From Actinomadura litoris (GTDB lineage Bacteria; Actinomycetota; Actinomycetes; Streptosporangiales; Streptosporangiaceae): a DNA stretch of 64,000 bases. Below are positions 35,419 through 43,789 of this stretch, one piece after another. The first letter of the stretch is position 1. The number at the start of each line of letters is the position of its first letter. The position numbers and the translations under genes are program-made. A model generated the notes under the pieces. The model did no database searches and was not told the origin of the DNA. It was given only the letters and a program-made list of their open reading frames with translations. The DNA lies in assembly GCF_009733595.1 (NCBI RefSeq), contig NZ_WOFH01000004.1:372001-436000 (forward strand). Reading direction: 5' to 3'.

Positions 35419-36684
35419 ATGTCGGGTGACGCGCTGATGCTGGCGCGGGTGCAGTTCGCGTTGACGGCCGGGACGCATTTCCTGTTCGTGGCGTTGACGC
35501 TGGGCCTGGCGACGCTGGTGGCGCTGATGCAGACGCGGGCGACGGTGTGGGGCGGCGCGGGCGGGTCGGGTGAGGCGGTGCACGCCCGGATGACGCGGTT
35601 CTGGGGGCAGCTGTACGTCGTGAACTACGCGGTGGGGATCGTGACGGGGCTGGTGATGGAGTTCCAGTTCGGGTTGAACTGGGCGGGGATGTCGCGGACG
35701 GTCGGCGGGGTGTTCGGGGCGCCGCTGGCGCTGGAGACGATCGTGGCGTTCTTCGTGGAGTCCACGTTCCTCGGCCTGTGGATCTTCGGGTGGGAGCGGT
35801 TGAACCGGTGGGTGCATCTGGCGCTGATCTGGGTGGTGACGGTGACGGCGTACCTGTCGGCGTACTTCGTGCTGGTCGCCAACGGGTGGCTGCAGCGTCC
35901 GGTGGGCTATGAGATGCGGGACGGGCGGGCGCGGCTGACCGATGTCGGGGCGCTGCTGGGGAACCCGCCGGCGGTGCTGGCGTTCGGGCACGTGCTGTTC
36001 GGGGGGCTGCTGACGGCGGGGTTCTTCGTGGCGGGGGTGAGCGCGTTCCACCTGCGGCGCCGGGCCGGGGAGACCGAGTTCTTCCGCCGGTCGATGCGGG
36101 TCGGGCTGGTGACGGTGGTCGCCTCGATCGTGCCGGTGGTGGTGCTGGGCGGCGCGCAGTTCGCCGACCTGCAGCCGACGAAGCTGGGCGGGGACGACGC
36201 GGACGCGGCGGTCGCCGCTTTCACGGCGCGGTTCGGGCCCGACGACTACCGCCCGCCGGGGCTGTCGGAGGCGGGTGAGGCGCTGATGATGTCGATGTGG
36301 GCGCTGATGGCGGTGCTGGCGGTGGCGGCGCTGGTGAAGCTGCCGTTCGGGCGGTGGCTGGAGCGGGGCCGGGTGTTCCACGTGGTGATGATCGCGGCGA
36401 TCCCGCTGCCCTATGTCGCGATGCTGGCGGGGTGGGTGTTCCGGGAGGTGGGCCGGCAGCCCTGGATGGTGTACGGGGTGCTGAAGACGCGGGACGCGGT
36501 GTCGGACACGGGCGCGGTGGCGGCGGCGGTGTCGTTCGCGGTGTTCACGGTGCTGTTCGCGGTGCTGGTGGGGGTGAACGTGTGGCTGCTGGCGCGGTTC
36601 GCGCGGCGGGGCCCGGGCGGGGTGGGGCTGGGTGTGCCCGCGGGTGCCGCTCCCCCGTCCCCGGCGCTGTCCCCGACGCTGTGA
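35419..36684 (+). CDS. cydA: Cytochrome bd ubiquinol/menaquinol oxidase subunit I
   Basis: A 421-residue integral membrane subunit of the bd-type terminal oxidase, which reduces O2 with quinol. His20 in LTAGTHFLFV matches the haem ligand near the N-terminus of CydA; FGHVLFGGLLTAGFFVAG carries the second ligand His; MMSMWALM contains the candidate Met ligand. The segment QPTKLGG marks the start of the quinol-binding loop, which is short here (Q-loop-S type), as in other Gram-positives. GAGGGGTGGGGG precedes ATG 35419. First gene of cydABDC. Confidence 0.96.
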   Translation: MSGDALMLARVQFALTAGTHFLFVALTLGLATLVALMQTRATVWGGAGGSGEAVHARMTRFWGQLYVVNYAVGIVTGLVMEFQFGLNWAGMSRTVGGVFGAPLALETIVAFFVESTFLGLWIFGWERLNRWVHLALIWVVTVTAYLSAYFVLVANGWLQRPVGYEMRDGRARLTDVGALLGNPPAVLAFGHVLFGGLLTAGFFVAGVSAFHLRRRAGETEFFRRSMRVGLVTVVASIVPVVVLGGAQFADLQPTKLGGDDADAAVAAFTARFGPDDYRPPGLSEAGEALMMSMWALMAVLAVAALVKLPFGRWLERGRVFHVVMIAAIPLPYVAMLAGWVFREVGRQPWMVYGVLKTRDAVSDTGAVAAAVSFAVFTVLFAVLVGVNVWLLARFARRGPGGVGLGVPAGAAPPSPALSPTL

Positions 36685-36766
36685 CCGCCGGGACGGCGCA
36701 GACGGCGCAGATGGTGGTGCAGGCGATGACGGAGATGACGGACGGGTCCGGGACGGGAGTGCGGTG

Positions 36767-37525
36767 ATGGAGTTCCTCGCTGTGGTGATGCTGGCGGTGT
36801 TCACGGCCGGGTACCTGGTGCTGGCGGGCGGGGACGTGGGGGTGGGGATGGCGCTGCCGTGGCTGGGCCGGGGGCAGGACGAGCGGCGGCTGGTGATCGC
36901 CTCGTTCGCGCCGTTCTTCCTGGGCAACGAGGTGTGGCTGGTCGCGGCGGTGGGGATCGTCGTGGGCGCGTTCCCGGGGTTGGAGCACCGGCTGCTGGAG
37001 GATCTGTCCCCGGTGGCGGTGGTGCTGGTGGTGGGGTGGGTCGTGCGGGACATGGGGCTGTGGCTGCGCGGCCGTGTCGACGGCGCGGGGTGGCGGGGCG
37101 GGTGCGACGGCGCGGTGGTGGCGGGCAGTTGGGCGTTGGCGCTCGGGTGGGCGTCGCTGCTGGGGTCGCTGGTGGTGTCGGGCGCGGGCGGCGGGGAGGG
37201 GATGAACGCGGGGTCGGTGCTGGGGTTGCCGCTGGCGGCGCTGTTCGTCTGGCACGGGGTGGGGTTCGCGCGGTGGCGGCTGCCGGAGGCGATGGCGGCG
37301 CGGCTGCGGGGCGTCCCGGCCCGGTACGGGGTGTCGGCGGTGGTGCTGGCGGCGGCGCCGGTGGCGGCGGGCGCGGGTCTGCCGTGGTCGGGGGCCGCGG
37401 CGCAGGGGTCGGGTCTGGCGCTGACGGCGGTGGCGGCGGTGGTGCTGCTGCCGCTGCTGGCGGTGGTGCAGGGGCTGGTGTGGTGGACGTTCCGCGGCCG
37501 TGTCCAGGCCCCCTCCTACCTGTGA
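36767..37525 (+). CDS. cydB: Cytochrome bd oxidase subunit II (short form)
   Basis: A 252-residue CydB. Conserved features are AGGDVGVGMALPWLGR and FAPFFLGNEVWLVAAVGIVVGAFPG (here quoted in two parts: FAPFFLGNEVWL and VVGAFPG). It is clearly shorter than the usual 330-380 residues; seven or so membrane segments remain and the C-terminal helices are condensed. GGGAG sits 7 nt before ATG 36767. The stop overlaps the cydD start (GTGA). The 82 bp after cydA contain a GC-rich repeat (GACGGCGCAGACGGCGCAGA). Confidence 0.92.
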   Translation: MEFLAVVMLAVFTAGYLVLAGGDVGVGMALPWLGRGQDERRLVIASFAPFFLGNEVWLVAAVGIVVGAFPGLEHRLLEDLSPVAVVLVVGWVVRDMGLWLRGRVDGAGWRGGCDGAVVAGSWALALGWASLLGSLVVSGAGGGEGMNAGSVLGLPLAALFVWHGVGFARWRLPEAMAARLRGVPARYGVSAVVLAAAPVAAGAGLPWSGAAAQGSGLALTAVAAVVLLPLLAVVQGLVWWTFRGRVQAPSYL

Positions 37526-39315
37526 CCGGGCGCGGGGACGGCGGCGCGGTGTCGGGCGCGGCGGGCGGGATGGGCGGGGCGGGCGCGGTGGCGGGGGCCG
37601 GTGCGGGGCGGGGTGGGGCGCGGGCGGTGGAGAGGCGGCTGCGGGGGCTGGTGCCGCGGCGGGTGGTGGGCGCGCTGGCGGTGGCGGCGGCCGGGCAGGG
37701 TGTGCTGCTGGTGGTGCAGGCGGATCTGCTGGCGGGGGCGGTCGCGGCGCTGGACGCGGGCCTCCTGGTGTGGCTGGTGGCGGCGGCCGCCGGCCGCGCG
37801 GCGCTGGCGTGGGCGGTGGCGTGGCTGGCGGGCGGGACGGCGGCGCGGGTGAAGGCGGACCTGCGCGCCGCGCTGCTGGCCCGCCCGCCGGGCGGTGCGG
37901 GCGCGGGCGGGCGGGTGACGCTGCTGACGCGGGGCCTGGACGCGGTCGACCCGTTCTTCACCGGTTACCTGCCGCAGCTGCTGGCGGCGTGCGTGGTGCC
38001 GGTGGTGGTGCTGGCGCGGCTGGCGGCGGCGGACTGGGCATCGGCGCTGGTGGTGGCGGTGACGGTGCCGCTGGTGCCGGTGTTCGGGGCGCTGGTGGGG
38101 GCGCGGACGGCGGCGCTCACGGCCCGGCAGTGGGGGCTGCTGCACCGGCTGGGCGGGCATTTCCGGGATGTGCTGGCGGGCGCGGCGACGTTGCGGGCGT
38201 TCGGGCGGGCGGGCCACCAGTCGGGGGTGGTGCGGGAGTTGGCCGGGGAGCACCGCCGCGCGACGGTGCGGGCGCTGCGGGTGGCGTTCCTGTCGTCGCT
38301 GGTGCTGGAGTGGGTGTGCGCGCTGTCGGTGGCGCTGGTGGCGGTGCCGGTGGGGTTGCGGCTGCTGGACGGGGAGATGGCGCTGCGGACGGGTCTGCTG
38401 GTGCTGCTGCTGACCCCGGAGGTGTATCTGCCGCTGCGGGCGCTGGGCGCGCGGTTCCACGCGAGCGCGGAGGGTGTCGCGGCGGCGCGGGAGGCGTTCG
38501 CCGCCCTCGATGGCGACGGTGATGGCGATGGCGATGGCGATGGCGATGGCGATGGTGACGTTCCCGCGCCGGTCCGGCCGGGCGTGGCGGCGACCGCGCC
38601 GGAGGGGGCGCCGGAGATCGTGCTGGAGGAGGTGACGGTGCGGTATCCGGGCGCGGACGCCGCGGCGCTGGAGGGGGTGTCGCTGCGGGTCGCGGCGGGT
38701 GAGCGGCTGGCGGTGACGGGCCCCTCGGGTGCGGGCAAGTCGACGCTGCTGCTGGTGCTGGCGGGTCTGGTGGCGCCCACGTCGGGGCGGGTGCTGGTCG
38801 ACGGCGTGGACCTGGCGGAGCTGGACGCGGCGGCGTGGCGGGCGCGGGTCGGGTGGGTGCCGCAGCGCCCGCACCTGTTCGCCGCGTCCGTCGCCGACAA
38901 CCTGCGGCTGGGCGATCCGGGCGCGCCGATGGGGCGGGTGCGGGCGGCGGCGCGCGCGGCGTGCGCGGAGGAGTTCGTCGAGGCCCTCCCCGGCGGGTTC
39001 GCGGCGGTGCTGGGCGAGGGCGGCGCGGGGGTGTCGGCGGGGCAGGCGCAGCGGCTGGCGCTGGCGCGGGCGTTCCTGTCGGGCGGGCCGGTGATGCTGC
39101 TGGACGAGCCGACGGCGCGGCTGGACCTGGCGAGCGAGCGGGCGCTGGTGGAGGCGGCGGCGCGGCTGCTGGAGGGGCGGACGGCGGTGCTGGTGGCGCA
39201 CCGTCCGGCGCTGCTGCGGGCGGTGGACCGGGTGGTGCGGCTGGAGTCGGGCCGGATCACCTCCTCCCCCGCGTCCGCCGCGTCGGCGCGGGTCTCGGGC
39301 GGGGTGGGGGTGTGA
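37522..39315 (+). CDS. cydD: Thiol reductant ABC exporter subunit CydD
   Basis: A 597-residue half-transporter: an exporter-type membrane domain (residues about 30-320) fused to an ATPase. Walker A is GPSGAGKST; the signature is variant (VSAGQAQRLALARA); Walker B is PVMLLDEPTARLD. CydDC exports cysteine/glutathione-type reductants and is needed to assemble bd oxidase. The linker between domains holds an uninterrupted 17-residue Asp-Gly repeat encoded by a GATGGC microsatellite (38509-38559). GTG 37522 overlaps the cydB stop. Confidence 0.93.
   Translation: MTGRGDGGAVSGAAGGMGGAGAVAGAGAGRGGARAVERRLRGLVPRRVVGALAVAAAGQGVLLVVQADLLAGAVAALDAGLLVWLVAAAAGRAALAWAVAWLAGGTAARVKADLRAALLARPPGGAGAGGRVTLLTRGLDAVDPFFTGYLPQLLAACVVPVVVLARLAAADWASALVVAVTVPLVPVFGALVGARTAALTARQWGLLHRLGGHFRDVLAGAATLRAFGRAGHQSGVVRELAGEHRRATVRALRVAFLSSLVLEWVCALSVALVAVPVGLRLLDGEMALRTGLLVLLLTPEVYLPLRALGARFHASAEGVAAAREAFAALDGDGDGDGDGDGDGDGDVPAPVRPGVAATAPEGAPEIVLEEVTVRYPGADAAALEGVSLRVAAGERLAVTGPSGAGKSTLLLVLAGLVAPTSGRVLVDGVDLAELDAAAWRARVGWVPQRPHLFAASVADNLRLGDPGAPMGRVRAAARAACAEEFVEALPGGFAAVLGEGGAGVSAGQAQRLALARAFLSGGPVMLLDEPTARLDLASERALVEAAARLLEGRTAVLVAHRPALLRAVDRVVRLESGRITSSPASAASARVSGGVGV
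38509..38559 (+). repeat. GATGGC hexanucleotide microsatellite inside cydD
   Basis: GATGGC-GACGGT is followed by five exact GATGGC units (38521-38550), then GATGGT-GAC, coding for 17 alternating Asp and Gly residues. Because the unit is a multiple of three, copy-number changes keep the frame. It lies in the linker between the membrane and ATPase domains. Confidence 0.95.
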
Positions 39316-41078
39316 GGGCCGTGGAGGGCGGGATGCGGGGCGCGGTGCGGCCGCACGCGGCGCGGCTGGTGGTGGCGGCGGTCGCGGCGGCGGCGGCGGA
39401 GCTGTGCGGGCTGGGGCTGGTCGCGGCGGCGGCGTGGCTGATCGCGCGGGCGTCGCAGCGCCCGGAGCTGGCGGCGCTGTCGGTGGCGGTCGTGGCGGTG
39501 CGGGGGTTCGCGCTGGCGAAGGGGGCGCTGCGCTACGCCGAGCGGCTCGCGGGCCATGACGCGGCGCTGCGGGCGCTGGCGGAGCTGCGGGGCCGGGTGT
39601 TCGACGCGCTCGCCGCCTCCCCCCGCCACTCCTCCACCGCACCGGGCGCGGATGGTGGGCGGGGGCGGGACGGGGAGGCGCTGACGCGGCTGGTGTCCGA
39701 TGTCGACGCCGTCCAGGACCTGCTGCTGCGGTGCGCGCTGCCGGCGGTCGCGGCGGCGGTGTGCGGGGCGGCGGGGGCGGTGGTGTGCTGGGCGGTGCTG
39801 CCGGTCGCGGGCGCGGTGCTGGCGGGCGGGCTGGTCGTGGCGGGGGTGGTGGTGCCGGTGGCGGCGGCGGTGCTGGGCGGGCGGGCGTCGCGGCGCGCGG
39901 TGTCCGCGCGGGACGCGCTCGCGGTGCGGGCGCTGGACGTCCTGGAGGGCGCCCGCGACCTGGCGATGTTCGGCGCCGCGGGGCGGTTCGCGGGCGCGGC
40001 GCGGGAGGCGGCGGCGCGGCTGGAGCGGGCGGAGCGGGCGGCGGCGCGGCTGGGCGCGGCGGTGGCGGCGGCGGGGTACGCCGTGCAGGGGGTGACGGCG
40101 GCGCTGGTGGTGTGGGCGGCGACCCGCCCGGCCGCGGCGGCGCGCGGGGTGGACGAGGTGGGGGCGGCGGTGCTGGCGTTGACGGCGCTGGTGGCGGTGG
40201 AGGCGGTGCTGCCGTTGGGTGAGGCGGCGCGGCGGCTGCGGGAGGTGCGGCCGGCGGCGCGCCGCACCGGTGCGCTGCTCCGCACTTCCCCGCCCGCGAC
40301 TCCCCCGCCCCCGGCCCCTGCGGGCGGGGACGCGGAGGATGGGCCGGTCGGGGGCGCGGCGGTGGAGTTGCGGGGCGTCACCCTCACCTACCCGGGCGGG
40401 ACGGCCCCGGCGCTGGACGGGGTGGACCTGCGGGTGGAGCCGGGCCGCCGCGTCGCGGTCGTGGGCGCCAGCGGCGCGGGCAAGAGCACGCTGCTGGCGG
40501 TCCTGTCGGGTGAGGCCGCGGCGTCGTCGGGGACGGTGCGGGTCGGCGGCCGCCCGGCCTCGCCCGGCGGGGCGGGCGGGACGGTGCGGGGGCTGGCGCA
40601 GGACGCGCACGTGTTCGCCGCGACCGTCGGGGCGAACCTGCGGCTGGCCCGCCCGGACGCCGGCGACGCGGAGTTGCGGGAGGCGGCGGAGCGGGCGGGG
40701 TTGTGGCCGGTGGTGCGGGACCTGCCGGAGGGCTGGGACACCCCGGTCGGCGCGGGCGGGCGGGGCCTGTCGGGCGGGCAGCGGCAGCGGCTGCTGCTGG
40801 CGCGGGCGCTGCTGGCCGCCCCGCCGGTGCTGGTGCTGGACGAGCCCGCCGAGGCGCTGGACCCGGTGATGGCCGACCGTGTCGTCGCCGACCTGCTGGC
40901 CGCGCCGGGCGGCGGGACGGTGCTGCTGGTCACGCACCGGCTCGCGGCGCTGGAGGCCGCCGACGAGGTGCTGGTGATGGACCGCGGCCGGATCGTGCAG
41001 CGCGGGCGGCACGCCGCGCTGCTGGCCGCGCCCGGCGCCTACCGCGACCTGTGGGACGCCGAACTCCTCACCACCTGA
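39312..41078 (+). CDS. cydC: Thiol reductant ABC exporter subunit CydC
   Basis: A 588-residue half-transporter with an N-terminal exporter membrane domain (the ALAKGALRYAERLAGHDAAL loop is typical of CydC) and a C-terminal ATPase: Walker A GASGAGKST, signature RGLSGGQRQRLLLARALL, Walker B VLVLDEPAEALDP, and switch His in VTHRLAAL. A Pro-rich linker separates the domains. GTG 39312 overlaps the cydD stop (GTGA). Last gene of the operon; convergent with the MocR gene 36 bp away. Confidence 0.93.
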   Translation: MRAVEGGMRGAVRPHAARLVVAAVAAAAAELCGLGLVAAAAWLIARASQRPELAALSVAVVAVRGFALAKGALRYAERLAGHDAALRALAELRGRVFDALAASPRHSSTAPGADGGRGRDGEALTRLVSDVDAVQDLLLRCALPAVAAAVCGAAGAVVCWAVLPVAGAVLAGGLVVAGVVVPVAAAVLGGRASRRAVSARDALAVRALDVLEGARDLAMFGAAGRFAGAAREAAARLERAERAAARLGAAVAAAGYAVQGVTAALVVWAATRPAAAARGVDEVGAAVLALTALVAVEAVLPLGEAARRLREVRPAARRTGALLRTSPPATPPPPAPAGGDAEDGPVGGAAVELRGVTLTYPGGTAPALDGVDLRVEPGRRVAVVGASGAGKSTLLAVLSGEAAASSGTVRVGGRPASPGGAGGTVRGLAQDAHVFAATVGANLRLARPDAGDAELREAAERAGLWPVVRDLPEGWDTPVGAGGRGLSGGQRQRLLLARALLAAPPVLVLDEPAEALDPVMADRVVADLLAAPGGGTVLLVTHRLAALEAADEVLVMDRGRIVQRGRHAALLAAPGAYRDLWDAELLTT

Positions 41079-41114
41079 CCCGCCACCTGACCCGCCGGTG
41101 GGCCCCGGGGGCGG

Positions 41115-42866
41115 TCAGGTGAGGTCGTGGAGGGCGGCGGCGATGGCGGCGACGCCCTCCTCGATCGCCGACGGCGCCGCGGCGGCGTAGCCCAGGACCA
41201 GCCCGGGGCGGTGGCGGCGCTGCCCGTGCCACGACAGCGGATGGGTCTTCACCCCCCGCGCCAGCGCCGCCGCCGCCAGCGCCGTGTCCGGCACCGCCCG
41301 CGCCGCCCGCGCCGTCCCGCTCTGCGCGCGGGTCTGCGCGCGGGTCTGCGCGGGCGGCCGGGGGGAGCGGCCGGGGAAGGTGACGGTCAGGTGCAGCCCG
41401 GCGGCGGCGCCGTGCACGACCGCGCCGGGCAGGTGCTCCCGCAGCGCGGTGATCATGGCGTCGCGGCGGCGGCGGTGCCGGCGGCGCAGCAGCCGCAGGT
41501 GCCGCTCCATCTCCCCGGAGTCCATCAGGCGGGCCAGGACGAGCTGGGGCAGCGCGGCGCCGCCGAGGTCGGCGAACCGCTTGGCCTCCACCAGCGCGTC
41601 CCGGTGGCCGGGCGGCGCCAGCACCCACCCGATCCGCAGCGCCGGCGCCAGCAGCTTGGACACGCTCCCGGCGTAGAAGACGCGGTCGGCGAGCATGGAC
41701 CGCAGCGCCGCGACGGGCGGCCGGTCGTAGCGGTGCTCGGCGTCGTAGTCGTCCTCGATGACCACGCCGCCCGCCGCGACCCAGCGCATCAGGTCGCGGC
41801 GGCGCGCGCCGTCCAGCACGACGCCGGTGGGGAACTGGTGCGCGGGGGTGAGCAGCACGGCGGGCGCGCCGGACGCGCGGAGCCGGTCGACGCGGACGCC
41901 GCCCGCGTCGACGGGGACGGGCGGGGTCCGCATCCCCCAGTGCCGCAGGTGCTGGCGGGTGCCCAGCGACCCCGGGTCCTCCACCGCGACCTCCGCGATC
42001 CCCTCCGCGGTCAGGACGCGGGCCAGCAGCGCGAGCCCTTGCGCGGTCCCGGTGGTGACGACGACGTCGCCGGGGTCGGCGCGGACGCCCCGGTTGCGGG
42101 CCAGCCACGCCGCGACGGCCGCGCGCAGCGCCGGGGTGCCGCGCGGGTCGCCGTAGCCGAGGGCGGGCGCCGACAGCTCGGCCAGGACGGACCGCTCGGC
42201 GCGCAGCCACGCCGCGCGGGGGAACGCCGCCAGGTCCGGGACGCCCGGGGACAGGTCGATGCGGGCGGGCGCGGCGCGCAGCACGTCGAACACCTCGGGG
42301 CCGGGCTCGCGGACGAACACCTCCCGCTCCCCCGCCGCCCCGGCCGCGCCCGCCGCCCCGGCGGTGCCGCCGGTCGTCTCCGCCGCCTCCAGGGCCGGTG
42401 CGGGCGCGGCGGGGGGACGGCCCCGGGGGGTGAGGGGCGCGGCGACCACGACGGTGCCGCCGCGGCCGCGCCCCGCGACGTGCCCGTCGTCGACGAGCCG
42501 CTGGTAGGCCTCGGTGACCACGCCGCGCGACACGCCCAGCTCGGCGGCCAGGACGCGACTGGCGGGCAGCCGGCCGCCGACCGGGAGGCGCCCGTCGCCG
42601 ATCGCGTCGCGCAGCCGTCCCGCCAGCCACTCCGACAGCCCACCGGGCGGCGCGTCGGCGGGATCGAGCTGCAGGAAGTCCGCGCCCCGCGCCCCGCCCG
42701 CCCCCACCTGCGCCCCCACCTGCGGAGCCGCGTCCGACACCGCGTTCGGCGCCGGGTCGGGCGCCGCCGCGCCGCCCGGGTCGGGCGCCGCCGGCGCGCC
42801 GGCGGCGGGGCCGGTGGACGCACCGGTTATGGTTCGGTCGCCCGCCACGTCATTGGACCTGTCCAT
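41115..42866 (-). CDS. MocR/PdxR-type GntR regulator with aminotransferase domain
   Basis: A 583-residue regulator. After a disordered Ala/Pro-rich N-terminus, the GntR winged helix covers about residues 70-135 (SEWLAGRLRDAIGDGRLPVG, VSRGVVTEAYQRLVDDG). A linker of Ala/Gly leads to a fold-type I aminotransferase-like domain with SVSKLLAPALRIGW holding the PLP-binding Lys and VVIEDDYDAEHRY the Asp. CACAAT on - lies 6 nt before ATG 42866, so it may be leaderless. Such proteins sense PLP or amino compounds and usually control a divergent gene; here that is the methyltransferase 28 bp away. Confidence 0.93.
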   Translation of the reverse strand: MDRSNDVAGDRTITGASTGPAAGAPAAPDPGGAAAPDPAPNAVSDAAPQVGAQVGAGGARGADFLQLDPADAPPGGLSEWLAGRLRDAIGDGRLPVGGRLPASRVLAAELGVSRGVVTEAYQRLVDDGHVAGRGRGGTVVVAAPLTPRGRPPAAPAPALEAAETTGGTAGAAGAAGAAGEREVFVREPGPEVFDVLRAAPARIDLSPGVPDLAAFPRAAWLRAERSVLAELSAPALGYGDPRGTPALRAAVAAWLARNRGVRADPGDVVVTTGTAQGLALLARVLTAEGIAEVAVEDPGSLGTRQHLRHWGMRTPPVPVDAGGVRVDRLRASGAPAVLLTPAHQFPTGVVLDGARRRDLMRWVAAGGVVIEDDYDAEHRYDRPPVAALRSMLADRVFYAGSVSKLLAPALRIGWVLAPPGHRDALVEAKRFADLGGAALPQLVLARLMDSGEMERHLRLLRRRHRRRRDAMITALREHLPGAVVHGAAAGLHLTVTFPGRSPRPPAQTRAQTRAQSGTARAARAVPDTALAAAALARGVKTHPLSWHGQRRHRPGLVLGYAAAAPSAIEEGVAAIAAALHDLT

Positions 42867-42894
42867 GAGGCCATTGTGGCGGCACGGTGGACCC
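42851..42894. promoter_or_regulatory. Compact divergent promoter with TGGACC direct repeats
   Basis: Only 28 bp separate the start codons of the MocR regulator (-) and the methyltransferase (+). TGGACC occurs at 42854-42859 and 42888-42893 (34 bp apart), and CATTG at 42851-42855 and 42872-42876. MocR proteins commonly bind direct repeats, so these may be its sites; one lies inside the regulator's own coding start. Confidence 0.4.
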
Positions 42895-43758
42895 ATGGGA
42901 ACACCGCTGGAAACCCCGCTGGGAACACCGCGCGCGCAGGCGCCGCTCACCTATGTCCACGGCTACTCCGACCACGAGACGCGGCGGCTGGGCGACCAGG
43001 CCGACACGCTCGCGGGGCTGCTGCACGACGGTACCGCCTACCCGCCCGGCAGCCGGGTCCTGGAGGCCGGCTGCGGGGTCGGCGCGCAGACCGTCCACCT
43101 CGCCGCCGCCAGTCCCGGCGCGGAACTGGTCGCCGTGGACGTCTCGGAGGCGTCGCTGGCGCGGGCCCGCGCCGCCCTCGCCGCCCGCGTCCCGCGCGGG
43201 GCGCCCGCCGCGCGGGTGGAGTGGGTGCGCGCCGACCTGCACGCCCTCCCCTACCCCGACGGGCACTTCGACCACGTGTTCGTCTGCTTCGTCCTGGAGC
43301 ACCTGCCCGACCCGCTGCGGGCGCTGACGGCGCTGCGGCGCGTCCTGGCGCCGGGCGGGACGATCACCGTGATCGAGGGCGACCACGGGTCGGCGTTCTT
43401 CCACCCCGACAGCGCCGCCGCGCGCGCCGTGATCGGCCACCAGGTCGCGCTGCAAGCCGCCGCCGGCGGCGACGCGCTGATCGGACGGCGCGTGCGGCCG
43501 CTGCTGGACGCCGCCGGGTACCGGGACGTCCGCGTCGCGCCCCGCACCGTCTACGCCGACGCGTCCCGGCCCGCGCTCGTGCAGGGCTTCACCCGCGCCA
43601 CGTTCGTCGCGATGGTCCGCGCCGTCCGCGACGAGGCGGTCGCCGCCGGGCTCGCCGACCCCCTCACCTTCGACCGGGGCGTCGCCGACCTCGACCGCGC
43701 CGCCGGCGACGGGGGGACCTTCCACTACACCTTCTTCAAAGGCACCGCCGTCAGGTGA
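42895..43758 (+). CDS. Class I SAM-dependent methyltransferase
   Basis: A 287-residue methyltransferase with motif I VLEAGCGVGAQTVHLA, acidic residue in AVDVSEASL, motif II-like FVLEHLPDPLRAL and motif III VLAPGGTITVIEGDHGSAFF. The C-terminal third resembles UbiE/UbiG-like enzymes that act on small molecules. ATG 42895 has no ribosome site. Transcription is probably governed by the divergent MocR protein. The substrate is unknown. Confidence 0.9.
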   Translation: MGTPLETPLGTPRAQAPLTYVHGYSDHETRRLGDQADTLAGLLHDGTAYPPGSRVLEAGCGVGAQTVHLAAASPGAELVAVDVSEASLARARAALAARVPRGAPAARVEWVRADLHALPYPDGHFDHVFVCFVLEHLPDPLRALTALRRVLAPGGTITVIEGDHGSAFFHPDSAAARAVIGHQVALQAAAGGDALIGRRVRPLLDAAGYRDVRVAPRTVYADASRPALVQGFTRATFVAMVRAVRDEAVAAGLADPLTFDRGVADLDRAAGDGGTFHYTFFKGTAVR

Positions 43759-43789
43759 CCGCCCACCAACTGGACGCCGCCGGCCGGGG

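Noticed and set aside
38509..38559. DGDGDG repeat as a calcium-binding FG-GAP or EF-hand motif
   Set aside because: It lacks the loop spacing and hydrophobic positions of such motifs and lies in an ABC linker; it is a microsatellite.
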